Assembly (NCBI GenBank): GCA_963801065.1
Contig: CAWDDG010000006.1
Span: forward strand, 248,001-312,000
From: CAWDDG01 sp963801065
GTDB taxonomy: Bacteria > Actinomycetota > Actinomycetes > Jiangellales > Jiangellaceae
Direction: 5' to 3'
Length of the DNA stretch: 64,000 nt
Both the position numbers and the translations under genes were made by a program. This document shows, piece by piece, positions 47,303 through 55,490 of this stretch. Below the pieces are notes generated by a model. It was not told the origin of the DNA. It did not search any database and worked only from the letters and a program-made list of their open reading frames with translations. Every line of letters begins with the position of its first letter. Positions within the stretch are counted from its first letter, which is position 1.

Positions 47303-47690
47303 TCAGCTCTCGACCTGGGCGCGATACTCCTCCGCGGCCAGCAGGTCGTCGAGCATCGGTCGGGTCGGTGGGGACGATCTCGATCATCCAGCCGGCACCG
47401 TAGGGGTCCGCGTTGACCTGCTCGGGTGCAGAGCCGAGCTTCTCGTTACGCGCCACGACCCGCCCGGTCACCGGCGCAAAGAGATCGCTGACGCTCTTCG
47501 TCGACTCCAGCTCGCCGCACGGCGCTCCTGCGACCACTTCGTCGCCGACCTCGGGCAGCTGCACGTAGACGATGTCACCCAGCTGCTCCTGGGCGAAATG
47601 GGTGATGCCGACGCGCACACTGCCCTCGGCGTCCCCCGGGCTCCGCACCCACTCGTGCTCTGATGTGTATCTGAGGTCGTCGGGGTACAC
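47303..47690 (-). pseudogene. gcvH: Glycine cleavage H protein, single frameshift near the end
   Basis: Residues 1-108 are a normal GcvH: YTSEHEWVR at the start, lipoyl-lysine Lys65 in ELESTKSVSDLFAPVTGRVV, and AGWMIEIVPTDP. At about 47359-47367 one extra base shifts the frame; read one base on, the proper end LDDLLAAEEYRAQVES and TGA (47303-47305) appear. In the uncorrected frame translation continues far beyond, to 46890. The protein may be functional in reality if this is a sequencing error. It carries the aminomethyl group for GcvP. Confidence 0.88.
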
Positions 47691-47708
47691 GGACCGCCTC
47701 CTCGCGCA

Positions 47709-48635
47709 TCAGCCGGCGTCGTCGTCCGGGGCCGGGCTAGCGTACTCGGGCGGCGCGGCCTCGTGCAGCGCGTCGACCGTCAGCTCGTCCTCCTGGCTCA
47801 CGATCGCCCGGCCGCCCTTGTCGGTGATGCGCGAGACGACGCCCTGCGGGAACTGCATGGCACTGGCCAGCGTCTCCGGTTCGCCGATCGCGGTGAACCG
47901 GTACGGCGGACGCAGCTCGACGCCGTCGACCTCGACGCCGTCACCGCTGTCGAGGAAGTACGAGCTCGCGACGACGCGCACCTGCGTGTCGCCGGCGCCG
48001 GCCACCTCGATCGCCTCGGCGCCCGCGTCACGCATCTCCTGCACGGCCGACAGCAGTGTCAGTGCGTCGACGCCGGCGTCAGGATCCGTGACGGTGACGA
48101 TGATGCCCGGGCCGCTGGCCGCCGCCGTGCCCGCCAGGACGGCGAGCTGCTGGGCGCGCGTGGTCGCCTGCTCGAGTGCCGCCTGGTCGCTGTCGGCACC
48201 GGAGATGAGGTCACGACGGTCGGCTTCGAGCTCGGCGATCTGGCCCTCGAGCCGGTCGCCGCGCTCGGTCAGGCCGTCGAGGATCTGGACCAGGTCGGCT
48301 CGACGCGCGCGCGTGAGCAGGTCGTCGTCGTCGGCCTGGATCTGCAGCACCACCGCGAAGCCCAGCAGGCCCACGAGCGAACCGACGGCGACCTGACCGA
48401 GGTCAGGCTTCGCCCGCAGCGCCCGCATGAGGCGGCTCAGGCCCGTCGGTGCGGTGGGCACGAACGGGACCGGCGGGTCCGCCTCCCGCAACGACGCGTA
48501 ATCATGCCGAGGCGGCAGCGGCTCAGGACCGCCCGTCGTGACCTCCGGATCCGGTTCCTCAGGCGCGGGATGGGCGGCACGCTCGCGCTCCGGCGCGACG
48601 GGGCCGGACGTGGGAGGGGGCGTGGGCTCAGGCAC
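47709..48635 (-). CDS. DUF881 family membrane-anchored protein
   Basis: A 308-aa protein. A proline-rich cytoplasmic start and one transmembrane helix (VAVGSLVGLLGFAVVLQIQA) precede a coiled-coil region (ADLVQILDGLTERGDRLEGQ). The DUF881 core has GPGIIVTVTDPDAGVD, EVAGAGDTQVRVVASSYFLD and PPYRFTAIGEPETLASAMQF. Function unknown; conserved with Sbp in this locus. GTG at 48635 overlaps the Sbp 3' end by eight bases. Confidence 0.9.
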   Translation of the reverse strand: MPEPTPPPTSGPVAPERERAAHPAPEEPDPEVTTGGPEPLPPRHDYASLREADPPVPFVPTAPTGLSRLMRALRAKPDLGQVAVGSLVGLLGFAVVLQIQADDDDLLTRARRADLVQILDGLTERGDRLEGQIAELEADRRDLISGADSDQAALEQATTRAQQLAVLAGTAAASGPGIIVTVTDPDAGVDALTLLSAVQEMRDAGAEAIEVAGAGDTQVRVVASSYFLDSGDGVEVDGVELRPPYRFTAIGEPETLASAMQFPQGVVSRITDKGGRAIVSQEDELTVDALHEAAPPEYASPAPDDDAG

Positions 48636-48960
48636 GGAACAGATGCCGCCTGATCGTCGCGACGTTCGTGAAGATTCGGATGCCGAGCACGACGATCACT
48701 GCGGTGGAGAGCTGCGCACCCACACCGAGCTGGTCGCCGAGGAACACGATGAACGCCGCGATGAGGACGTTGGCGACGAACGACACGACGAACACCTTGT
48801 CGTTGAAGACACCGTCCATCACGGCGCGCAGGCCACCGAAAACGGCATCGAGCGCCGCGACGACAGCGATCGGGAGGTATGGCTGCAGCCCCAATGGCAC
48901 CTCGACGTCGAGCAGGACGCCGGCGCCGATGCCGAGCAGCAGGCCGATGGCCGGTATCAC
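48628..48960 (-). CDS. sbp: Small basic protein Sbp (DUF1290)
   Basis: A 110-aa hydrophobic protein with three to four membrane segments: IPAIGLLLGIGAGVLLDVEV, YLPIAVVAALDAVFGGLRAV with MDGVFNDKVFVVSF, and VIVVLGIRIFTNVATIRRHL. This matches the conserved Sbp family found between DUF881 genes. GTG at 48960 overlaps the preceding stop as GTGA. Role unknown. Confidence 0.92.
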   Translation of the reverse strand: MIPAIGLLLGIGAGVLLDVEVPLGLQPYLPIAVVAALDAVFGGLRAVMDGVFNDKVFVVSFVANVLIAAFIVFLGDQLGVGAQLSTAVIVVLGIRIFTNVATIRRHLFRA

Positions 48961-49814
48961 GACTCCTCCTCTGGCTGGGCGAGGCGGAGCACGGCGCTGG
49001 CTCCGGCCATGTTCAGCGACTTCTCGGTACGGATGTCGAACTGGATCCCGCTGCCTTCGGACACGGCCAGCAGCCAGTCGCCGCCGGGGCCTTCCAGGAA
49101 GCGGCTGGCCAGCGTCCGCGAGTCACCGATGGCCTGCACCTCGTAGGGAGGGTTGAGCGGCCGGAAGTTGACCAGGATCACATCGTTGGCCGACCGGACG
49201 GCGGTCAGGGCGGTGACCCGCTGGCCGTTCACGCTGATGGCCTCCGCTCCGGCCGCCCACAGACCGTTGACCACCTGCTGGATGTCGATGTCGAGCACGG
49301 TGCTCGTGGAGCCCTGGCTGCTGGCATCGGCGTCGTCGACGTGTACGACCACACCCGGCCCCTGGACGGGTGCCGCGCCGGTTGAGCCTTGCATCACCTC
49401 CATCGAGTCGCGCAGCTCCCGGCCCGCCGCCAGGTCGTCCAGCTGATCGGCCTCGATCGCCACGATGTCGCTCTGAACGGCTGCCAGGGTGCTCTCGAGG
49501 TCGTCGGCGTGGGCGTTCTCGCGCTCGATCCGCTCGACGAGCGACTGGCGCTCCGCGGAAACGACGACGCGGTCGTTACGCACCTGGACCGCCGCGATGC
49601 TCAGCAGGAGCCCGAACGCGAGCATGCCGCCCATCAGCGCGGCAGACATCCGCGGTGCGCCTCCCGACGACTCCGGGCCCCCTGCGGCCCGGCGCCGCTC
49701 GGCGGCTTCCTGGTAGCCCTCGTCGAGCGGGTGGGCGAACAGATCCGTGATCAACGACATCGACGCGTCCGGCCGTTCGATCAGCCGGACGCGCCTGGTC
49801 TGCCGCGTCACCAC
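48957..49814 (-). CDS. DUF881 family membrane-anchored protein
   Basis: A 285-aa paralogue of the 47709 gene. Transmembrane helix MSAALMGGMLAFGLLLSIAA, coiled coil RQSLVERIERENAHADDLES, and DUF881 core with GPGVVVHVDDADASSQGSTS, NGQRVTALTAVRSANDVILV and PPYEVQAIGDSRTLASRFLE. GTG at 49814 has AAGG upstream; ATG at 49760 is possible. Coupled with sbp downstream. Confidence 0.9.
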   Translation of the reverse strand: MVTRQTRRVRLIERPDASMSLITDLFAHPLDEGYQEAAERRRAAGGPESSGGAPRMSAALMGGMLAFGLLLSIAAVQVRNDRVVVSAERQSLVERIERENAHADDLESTLAAVQSDIVAIEADQLDDLAAGRELRDSMEVMQGSTGAAPVQGPGVVVHVDDADASSQGSTSTVLDIDIQQVVNGLWAAGAEAISVNGQRVTALTAVRSANDVILVNFRPLNPPYEVQAIGDSRTLASRFLEGPGGDWLLAVSEGSGIQFDIRTEKSLNMAGASAVLRLAQPEEES

Positions 49815-49877
49815 GGCCTTATCGTCGCATGACGCGATGGTCTTGCCGACAGTGGCGCGGCCGATGCTACGCGGTCG

Positions 49878-50459
49878 TTACGTGGTGCGCAGCAGGCGGC
49901 GGACCTGCTCGACGTAGAGCAGCAGAGCCCACCAGTAGAGCCCCACGCCCCAGATCGCAAACGCCCACCCGAAGACCTGCGCAAGCAGCGCCAACGTGCC
50001 GTCGCCGTCACCGAGAAGCAGCAGCGGCAATGCGTACAGCAGGCAGAACGTCGCGGCCTTCCCCAGGAAGTGCACGGGCAGAACGGTGAGGCCGCGGCGG
50101 CGCAACGCCGGGACGAGTGCGATCAGCAAGACGTCGCGCCCGACGAGCAGCACCGCGAACCACAGCGGGATGATCTCGCGCAGCGTCAGGGCGACGACCG
50201 TCGACAGGACGTACAGCCGGTCGGCCAGCGGGTCGAGCAGCTGGCCCAAGCGGCTGATCTGGTTCCAGCGCCGGGCCAGCTTGCCGTCGAGGTAGTCGGT
50301 GAAGGCCGACACGGCCAGCACGACGAACGCCCAGCCGTCGGCCTCGGGCCCGAGCACGAGCCACAGGAACAGCGGGACACCGAGCAGCCGGAGGAACGAG
50401 AGCAGGTTGGGAACGGTCAGCACCCGGTCGGTCTGGACCTCGGTCTCCTGGACCTCCAT
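49878..50459 (-). CDS. pgsA: CDP-alcohol phosphatidyltransferase (PgsA-like)
   Basis: A 193-aa integral membrane enzyme. The family motif DGx2ARx8Gx3Dx3D is intact in DYLDGKLARRWNQISRLGQL then LDPLADRL. It transfers a phosphatidyl group from CDP-diacylglycerol to an alcohol, most likely glycerol phosphate or inositol phosphate; substrate not decidable. ATG at 50459 has GAGGAGG seven bases upstream. It opens the DUF881-sbp-gcvH block, as pgsA2 does in mycobacteria. Confidence 0.92.
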   Translation of the reverse strand: MEVQETEVQTDRVLTVPNLLSFLRLLGVPLFLWLVLGPEADGWAFVVLAVSAFTDYLDGKLARRWNQISRLGQLLDPLADRLYVLSTVVALTLREIIPLWFAVLLVGRDVLLIALVPALRRRGLTVLPVHFLGKAATFCLLYALPLLLLGDGDGTLALLAQVFGWAFAIWGVGLYWWALLLYVEQVRRLLRTT

Positions 50460-50507
50460 CCGGTGTGCCTCCTCAGACCCCGCCACGGGCGCTCCCGGCA
50501 AACGACA

Positions 50508-51974
50508 TTAGCCGACCTCGCGCACCACGTCCGTCGCGGGCTTGTCGTCGCGCAGACCCTGGTAAGAGGAATGGCGGAGCGTACCGGAACCGGTCCACTC
50601 GGAGAACTCGACGTCGCACACGAGCTTCGGCTCCACGAAGACCGCGTCCTTCTGCGGCTGACGGCCGGTGAACGGGCTCTCGTCGGTCCGAAGCGGCTCC
50701 AGCTTCTCGCGGAGCAGCCGTAGCGCCGTGGCGTCGAAGCCGGTGCCGACCTTGCCGGCGTAGCGCAGACGCGGTTCGCCGTCGTCGTCGGCGTAGTAAC
50801 CGATGAGCAGTGCGCCCAACTCGCCCTCGCGGCGCCCCTGGCCCGCGACCCAGCCACCGATCACCATCTCCTGCCGCCGGACGTTCTTGACCTTCAGCCA
50901 GTCCGGGCTGCGCCGGCCGGGCTGATACGTGCTCGCCAGGCGCTTGGCGACGATGCCCTCGAGGCCCCGTTCCCTGCTGGCGGCGAGGAAGGCCCTGCCC
51001 TCACCGCGCTGGTACGCCGGGACCTGCCAGCTCGGGCCGCTGAGATCGAGCCCCTCGAGCTCGCTTCGCCGCTCCTCGTACGGCCTGCTGAGCAGCGAGC
51101 GCCCGTCGACGTAGAGCAGGTCGAAGATCACATAGGTCACCGGCGTGTCCTGACGCCGCCTGCGGATCTCGGACTCCGACTTCACGTGCATGCGCGGCTG
51201 CAAGCGCTGGAAGCTGGGCCGGCCATCGGGGTCGAACGCGACCAGCTCGCCGTCCAGCACGACGTGCCGCGCACCGAGGTCGCGGGCCAGCGGACCGACC
51301 TCCGGGTACTGCGCCGTGATGTCGCGAAGATTCCGGCTGACCAGGCGCAAGCGGCCCGGCTCACCGTATGCGATGGCCCGGACCCCGTCCCATTTGATCT
51401 CGTAGCCCCAGCCGCCGTCGCCACGCGGAAGCGTGGACAACGTGGCCGCCATGGGCACCAGATCCTCGGGGACGGGGTCACGGCCGGCGTCGGGTGGGTC
51501 CATGCGGTGGATCAGCCAGTCTGAGTCTCGAGTCTGGAAGAGGGCGTACCGCCCATGCACCCGCTCGCCGTCGAAGCGCAGCACCACCTTGTCCGCGGTG
51601 AACTTCTCGGCCTGATAGGTGCCGGTGTCCCAGACCGTCATCTTCCCGCCGCCGTACTGCCCGGCCGGGATGTCGCCCTCGAACGCGAGGTATTCCAGCG
51701 GGTGGTCCTCGGTGTGGACGGCCAACCGGTTCTCGTCCGGCGTGTCCGGGAAGCCACGAGGAAGTGCCCACGACACAAGTACGCCGTCCCGTTCGACACG
51801 CAGGTCCCAGTGCAGCCTGCGGGCGTGGTGTTCCTGGACGACGAACCGGTTGCCCGCGGCCTTGGCGCTCGCCGCGCGCTTCTTCGGACGACGGGCAGCC
51901 CCGCTCGGTTCTGGTGTCTTGTCGAAGGTGCGCTTGTCGCGGTACTCCCCCAGGCGCTCGTTCCTGCGGGCCAT
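50508..51974 (-). CDS. LigD-type ATP-dependent DNA ligase with 3'-phosphoesterase domain, no polymerase
   Basis: A 488-aa protein. The first ~165 residues form a LigD 3'-phosphoesterase domain (FVVQEHHARRLHWDLRVERD; EGDIPAGQYGGGKMTVWDTG). The ligase domain has catalytic Lys in YEIKWDGVRAIAYGEPG and motif VLDGELVAFDPDGRPSFQRL, and the OB-fold region follows (AGKVGTGFDATALRLLREKL). LigD for end joining normally carries a primase-polymerase domain as well; it is absent here. No Ku gene is in the window. ATG at 51974 has GATGAGGTGG upstream; a 525-residue extended start is arginine-rich and unlikely. Confidence 0.92.
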   Translation of the reverse strand: MARRNERLGEYRDKRTFDKTPEPSGAARRPKKRAASAKAAGNRFVVQEHHARRLHWDLRVERDGVLVSWALPRGFPDTPDENRLAVHTEDHPLEYLAFEGDIPAGQYGGGKMTVWDTGTYQAEKFTADKVVLRFDGERVHGRYALFQTRDSDWLIHRMDPPDAGRDPVPEDLVPMAATLSTLPRGDGGWGYEIKWDGVRAIAYGEPGRLRLVSRNLRDITAQYPEVGPLARDLGARHVVLDGELVAFDPDGRPSFQRLQPRMHVKSESEIRRRRQDTPVTYVIFDLLYVDGRSLLSRPYEERRSELEGLDLSGPSWQVPAYQRGEGRAFLAASRERGLEGIVAKRLASTYQPGRRSPDWLKVKNVRRQEMVIGGWVAGQGRREGELGALLIGYYADDDGEPRLRYAGKVGTGFDATALRLLREKLEPLRTDESPFTGRQPQKDAVFVEPKLVCDVEFSEWTGSGTLRHSSYQGLRDDKPATDVVREVG

Positions 51975-52083
51975 GTGTGCCACCTCATCCGTTCGCCGTG
52001 CCGCGTCCGGCTCTCGCCTATTCATCATCTCGCCGCGCGGCGCAGCCGTCCGGTGTCCAGCGAGGTCCGGCAGAGTGGTGCCC

Positions 52084-52941
52084 ATGGCGGAGACCCTTCA
52101 TGTCATCCCGGGTGACGAGATCGGGGCCGAGGTCGCAGACGTGGCGGGCGTCGACGTGGCTGATCTCGTGCCGTGGCGCGACGTGCTCCACGACGGCCCG
52201 GTGCCGGCCTGGCTCCCACCGGACGAGCTCGCCAGGGTTCGCGCCGCCCATCTGGCTACCCGCGGCTGGACGCCGGAGGCTGCCGCCCTGAAGGTGCTCA
52301 CGGAACGCGACGATCGGGTGGCGTCGCATCCGGATGATGCGCCAGTCGTCCTCTGGTTCGAGCAGGACCTCGACTGCGCGCTCCAGCTTGCTCAGGTCTC
52401 CGACCGGCTGGCCGGACGCTCCGGTCCGGTCTGGCTCGTCGACGTCCCGCAGCCCGAGCCGCGAGGGCTGTCGCCGGCATACGAACAGCGCGTTGTGCAC
52501 GAGCCGAACCGGCACGCGTTCGCGGCACTGCGATCCGACGATCCGCGGGCGTGGTTGGACGTGCCGGCGTTCGGCCGACTGGTCGAGGAGCTGCCCGACG
52601 TCGCGTCAGGTCTGTCGCGCCTGGAGCGGGAGATCCTGGAGGCGCTGCAGCCGGGACCTCTGCCGGCGTCAGAGCTGTTTGCCCAGGTGTCCGCCCTGGA
52701 GCAGCCGCCGTGGATCGCCGACGCGCCGCTATGGGCAGTGGCCGACGACCTCGCTCCACTGGTTGGACGTGCGCTCGACGGGACCTATGCCATCACCCGC
52801 GATGGCGTCGACGTGCTGCGTGGCCGGGCCGACCGGCCGCGAGTGTCCAGATGGCTCGGCGGAGTCGAGCTCGGCCCAGGTCGCCCGGACTGGCGTTACG
52901 ACTCCAATCGCCGCCTGGTCGTTGTGGTCGGCCCCGCCTGA
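52084..52941 (+). CDS. DUF1835 domain protein
   Basis: A 285-aa soluble protein. MAETLHVIPGDEIGAEVADV then VPWRDVLHDGPVPAWLPPDE is the DUF1835 opening, and PVVLWFEQDLDCALQLAQVS supports it. The C-terminal half has a winged-helix-like pattern. Function unknown. It is divergent from the ligase with 109 bases between starts, and has no clear ribosome site. Confidence 0.82.
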   Translation: MAETLHVIPGDEIGAEVADVAGVDVADLVPWRDVLHDGPVPAWLPPDELARVRAAHLATRGWTPEAAALKVLTERDDRVASHPDDAPVVLWFEQDLDCALQLAQVSDRLAGRSGPVWLVDVPQPEPRGLSPAYEQRVVHEPNRHAFAALRSDDPRAWLDVPAFGRLVEELPDVASGLSRLEREILEALQPGPLPASELFAQVSALEQPPWIADAPLWAVADDLAPLVGRALDGTYAITRDGVDVLRGRADRPRVSRWLGGVELGPGRPDWRYDSNRRLVVVVGPA

Positions 52942-53035
52942 TCGGCCTAGCCGCCTGCCCGAATTGCCGTGTCCGAAACCCGCTAGCGCCACGTCTCCTC
53001 CGCCGTCACGATGGATGACGCGCACAGGAGGGGAC

Positions 53036-54005
53036 ATGGACGTGGCATCGACAGAGCGGCGCTTTCGCTTCGGCGTGGTCGGCGAATCCGTCCAGTCCGC
53101 AAAGGACCTGGCCGGTGAGGCATGCCTTGCGGAAGAGCTCGGCTACTCGACGTTGCTCCTGCGCGACCACTTCGTGCGCGAGCCGTTCGGCGAGCAGCTC
53201 GCACCGCTCGTCGCGCTCACGGCCGCTGCCGCTGTCACAAGCACGCTCCGCGTCGGGACGCTCGTCCTCGACAACGACTACCGGCATCCTGTGATGCTGG
53301 CCAAGGAGGCCGCGACGCTCGACGTGGTGTCGGACGGAAGGTTCGAGCTCGGTATCGGCGCCGGCTGGCTGCGCGATGAGTACGCGAGTGCAGGCCTGTC
53401 GTTCGACGGCGGTGGCGTGCGGGTGAGCCGCCTCGAGGAGTCCCTCGCCGTGCTCAAAGGCCTGTGGTCCGGTTCGCCAGTGACATTCTCCGGCGACCAC
53501 TACACGGTGACCGATCTGGTGGGCTTTCCGCAGCCCGTCCAGCGCCCGCACCCGCCTCTCCTCGTCGGGGCCGGGAGCAGGCGCATGCTCGGGATCGCCG
53601 GCCGGGAAGCCGACATCGTCGGCATCCTGCCGAAGGCGCTGCCGAACGGGACGATCTCGGAGGACCTCGTCGGAACGTGCGCCGGAGGCCACGGCGCAGA
53701 AGATCGCCTGGATTCGTGAGGGCGCCGGGGACCGGTTCGACCAGGTCGAGCTGAGCATGATGATCTCACCGGTGCTCGAGGACGACCACGAGGCCGCGGC
53801 ATTGCGGTTCGCTGCGCAGCGCGGATGGCACGGCATCGACGCGGCCCAGGTGCTCGGGATGCCGTCGGTGTTCGTAGGGTCGGCTGACCGCATCGTCGAC
53901 GACATGCTGGCGCAACGCGATTCCTACGGATTCTCGTACTACGTCGTCTCGGACCGTGCCATGGAGACGTTCGCGCCCGTGGTGGAGCGCCTGACCGGCC
54001 GCTGA
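53036..54005 (+). pseudogene. F420-dependent LLM-class oxidoreductase, one frameshift
   Basis: Read with one correction this is a ~322-aa luciferase-like monooxygenase of the F420 class. RRFRFGVVGESVQSAKDLAG and GYSTLLLRDHFV open it, SDGRFELGIGAGWLRDEYAS and GVRVSRLEESLAVLKGLWSG are typical, and PPLLVGAGSRRMLGIAGREA and VELSMMISPVLEDDHEAAAL close it. An extra G around 53672 puts QKIAWIREGAGDRFDQVELS into another frame and makes an early stop at 53719. ATG at 53036 has AGGAGG upstream. It may be intact if the G is a sequencing error. Confidence 0.87.
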
Positions 54006-54105
54006 CAGGTCGCTGCCCGGCGTCGCACGGCTTCCCAGGCCCGCGGCCGTGGTGAGGTACAGTTTCAGCGCCCCGAAGCGGCCGGACCGGCATTGCGACG
54101 GCGGC

Positions 54106-54179
<74 letters not shown>

Positions 54180-54225
54180 CGTACTCATCACGACCTGACC
54201 CGGGCCCAATCGGCTAGCACTCCAG

Positions 54226-54390
54226 CCCTAGATGAAGGGGTGGCAGCGGTCCTTCCCGCTGTTGGTGCAGGCGGATCTTGGTGTGGAGTTCGTTGACCGA
54301 GCCGAAGGTGCCGCGGTGGATGGCCTGCCCTTCGATCAGGGAGAACCAGACTTCGACCAGGGAGCCGCCGCGCGTCGTAGGATGCAACGT
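54226..54390 (-). mobile_element. IS630-family transposase remnant beside tRNA-Pro
   Basis: On the minus strand SLVEVWFSLIEGQAIHRGTF and SVNELHTKIR match the C-terminal part of IS630 transposases (SWLNLVEVWF...RGTF...KI). The ending NSGKDRCHPFI lies in a shifted frame before a stop near 54230. Only the last ~50 codons remain; no N-terminal half or inverted repeats were seen. Confidence 0.75.
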
Positions 54391-54415
54391 CCGGATCCGA
54401 CGGAAAGGATCGACC

Positions 54416-55117
54416 ATGGAGTCAACGGCCGCCAGCGCCGCCGCTCCTCGCGTTGCCGCGCCCTCGACCCTCGAACGCTGGGCGCCCGCCGCCGGGTCGG
54501 TTTTTGCTGCGCTGTTCGTTGCCGCCGTCATCATCGAGGCCGGCCTTGACATCGGCTACGAACTGCCGGAGCTCACGCAGAACTTCGCGACCGAGGACTA
54601 TCAGTCGACGGCGGGCTTCGTCTTCATCCTCATCCTGCTCAGCGCGTTGTGCTTCCTCTGGTTCCTCGCCGACCTCACCGCGACCATGCGTTCGCTCTCG
54701 CAGGGAATGTTCGCGTCGCTGGTGCCGACCGCCGGCGTCGTCTTCATCACGGCCCTCGTCGCCGCCACCACCACCCTGCTCGCGCCGCTGTTCAACATCG
54801 GTCACAGCGTGCTCGAGGGAGCCGACCCGAAGACGACTGCGACGGCGTATGCCCTCCTCACCGGCATCGCCCTCGGCCTTCTGGGGTTGGCGGGAATCGC
54901 GGGCGCGCTGCTGATGAGCGCGGCTGCGACGGTCGCCTACCGCGGCGGGCTGCAGCCGCGGTGGACCGTGGTCCTCGTCGTGGTCGGCGCGGTTGTCGCG
55001 GCGATCGGAACGTGGGTGTTCTTCTTTCCGATCCTGCTTGTCGTCCTGTGGGCGCTCGTCACGTCGGTGAGGCAAACGATCCTCTATCGCCGTGGCGTCC
55101 TGAACCCACTTCGCTAA
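54416..55117 (+). CDS. Multi-pass membrane protein
   Basis: A 233-aa integral membrane protein with about six hydrophobic segments: SVFAALFVAAVIIEAGLDIG, a segment near STAGFVFILILLSALCFLWF, MFASLVPTAGVVFITALVAA, a segment around ATAYALLTGIALGLLGLAGI, and two at the C-terminus (WTVVLVVVGAVVAAIGTWVF). I do not recognise a family. ATG at 54416 has GGAAAGG seven bases upstream; the longer frame is read through IS630 debris. A hairpin terminator follows. Confidence 0.75.
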   Translation: MESTAASAAAPRVAAPSTLERWAPAAGSVFAALFVAAVIIEAGLDIGYELPELTQNFATEDYQSTAGFVFILILLSALCFLWFLADLTATMRSLSQGMFASLVPTAGVVFITALVAATTTLLAPLFNIGHSVLEGADPKTTATAYALLTGIALGLLGLAGIAGALLMSAAATVAYRGGLQPRWTVVLVVVGAVVAAIGTWVFFFPILLVVLWALVTSVRQTILYRRGVLNPLR

Positions 55118-55121
55118 CCGG

Positions 55122-55158
55122 AGTCGGAGGCGCGGACACAAGCGCCGTCCCTCCGACT
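55122..55158 (+). terminator. Hairpin terminator after membrane-protein gene
   Basis: AGTCGGAG (55122-55129) and CTCCGACT (55151-55158) pair, with an inner GCGC/GCGC stem and a small bulge. It begins five bases after the stop codon. No T tract follows. Confidence 0.6.
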
Positions 55159-55490
55159 GGTCAAGATCAGCGCCCTGGCCGCCTAACCAGCCACCGGCAT
55201 GAAGATCAACACTCCGGGACTGCGGCCTCACGCCCAACGCCCGTCGGCCACTCACCAAATCGGCGGGTTCTTCAGGTCGAAGTAGCTAGTGATCATTCGA
55301 GTGGTCCACCACATCGCCCGCGCAGATCCTTCCGCACCGCCTCGGCCTCCCCGTTGCCCGCACCAGCAGGTGATGCATCCCCCGTCCGGACTGGCGTCAC
55401 CGGCATGACTTGGTGACTGTCTCGGCGGGACCGCGCCGCCTGGCCTCGGGCGGCATGGTTTGTCGGCGCTGGATGGGATGATTGGACACA
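55159..55490. other. Intergenic region left of the ISL3 element
   Basis: About 330 bases without a gene-like frame. I see no repeats or promoter that I can defend. It abuts the left inverted repeat of the ISL3 element. Confidence 0.5.
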
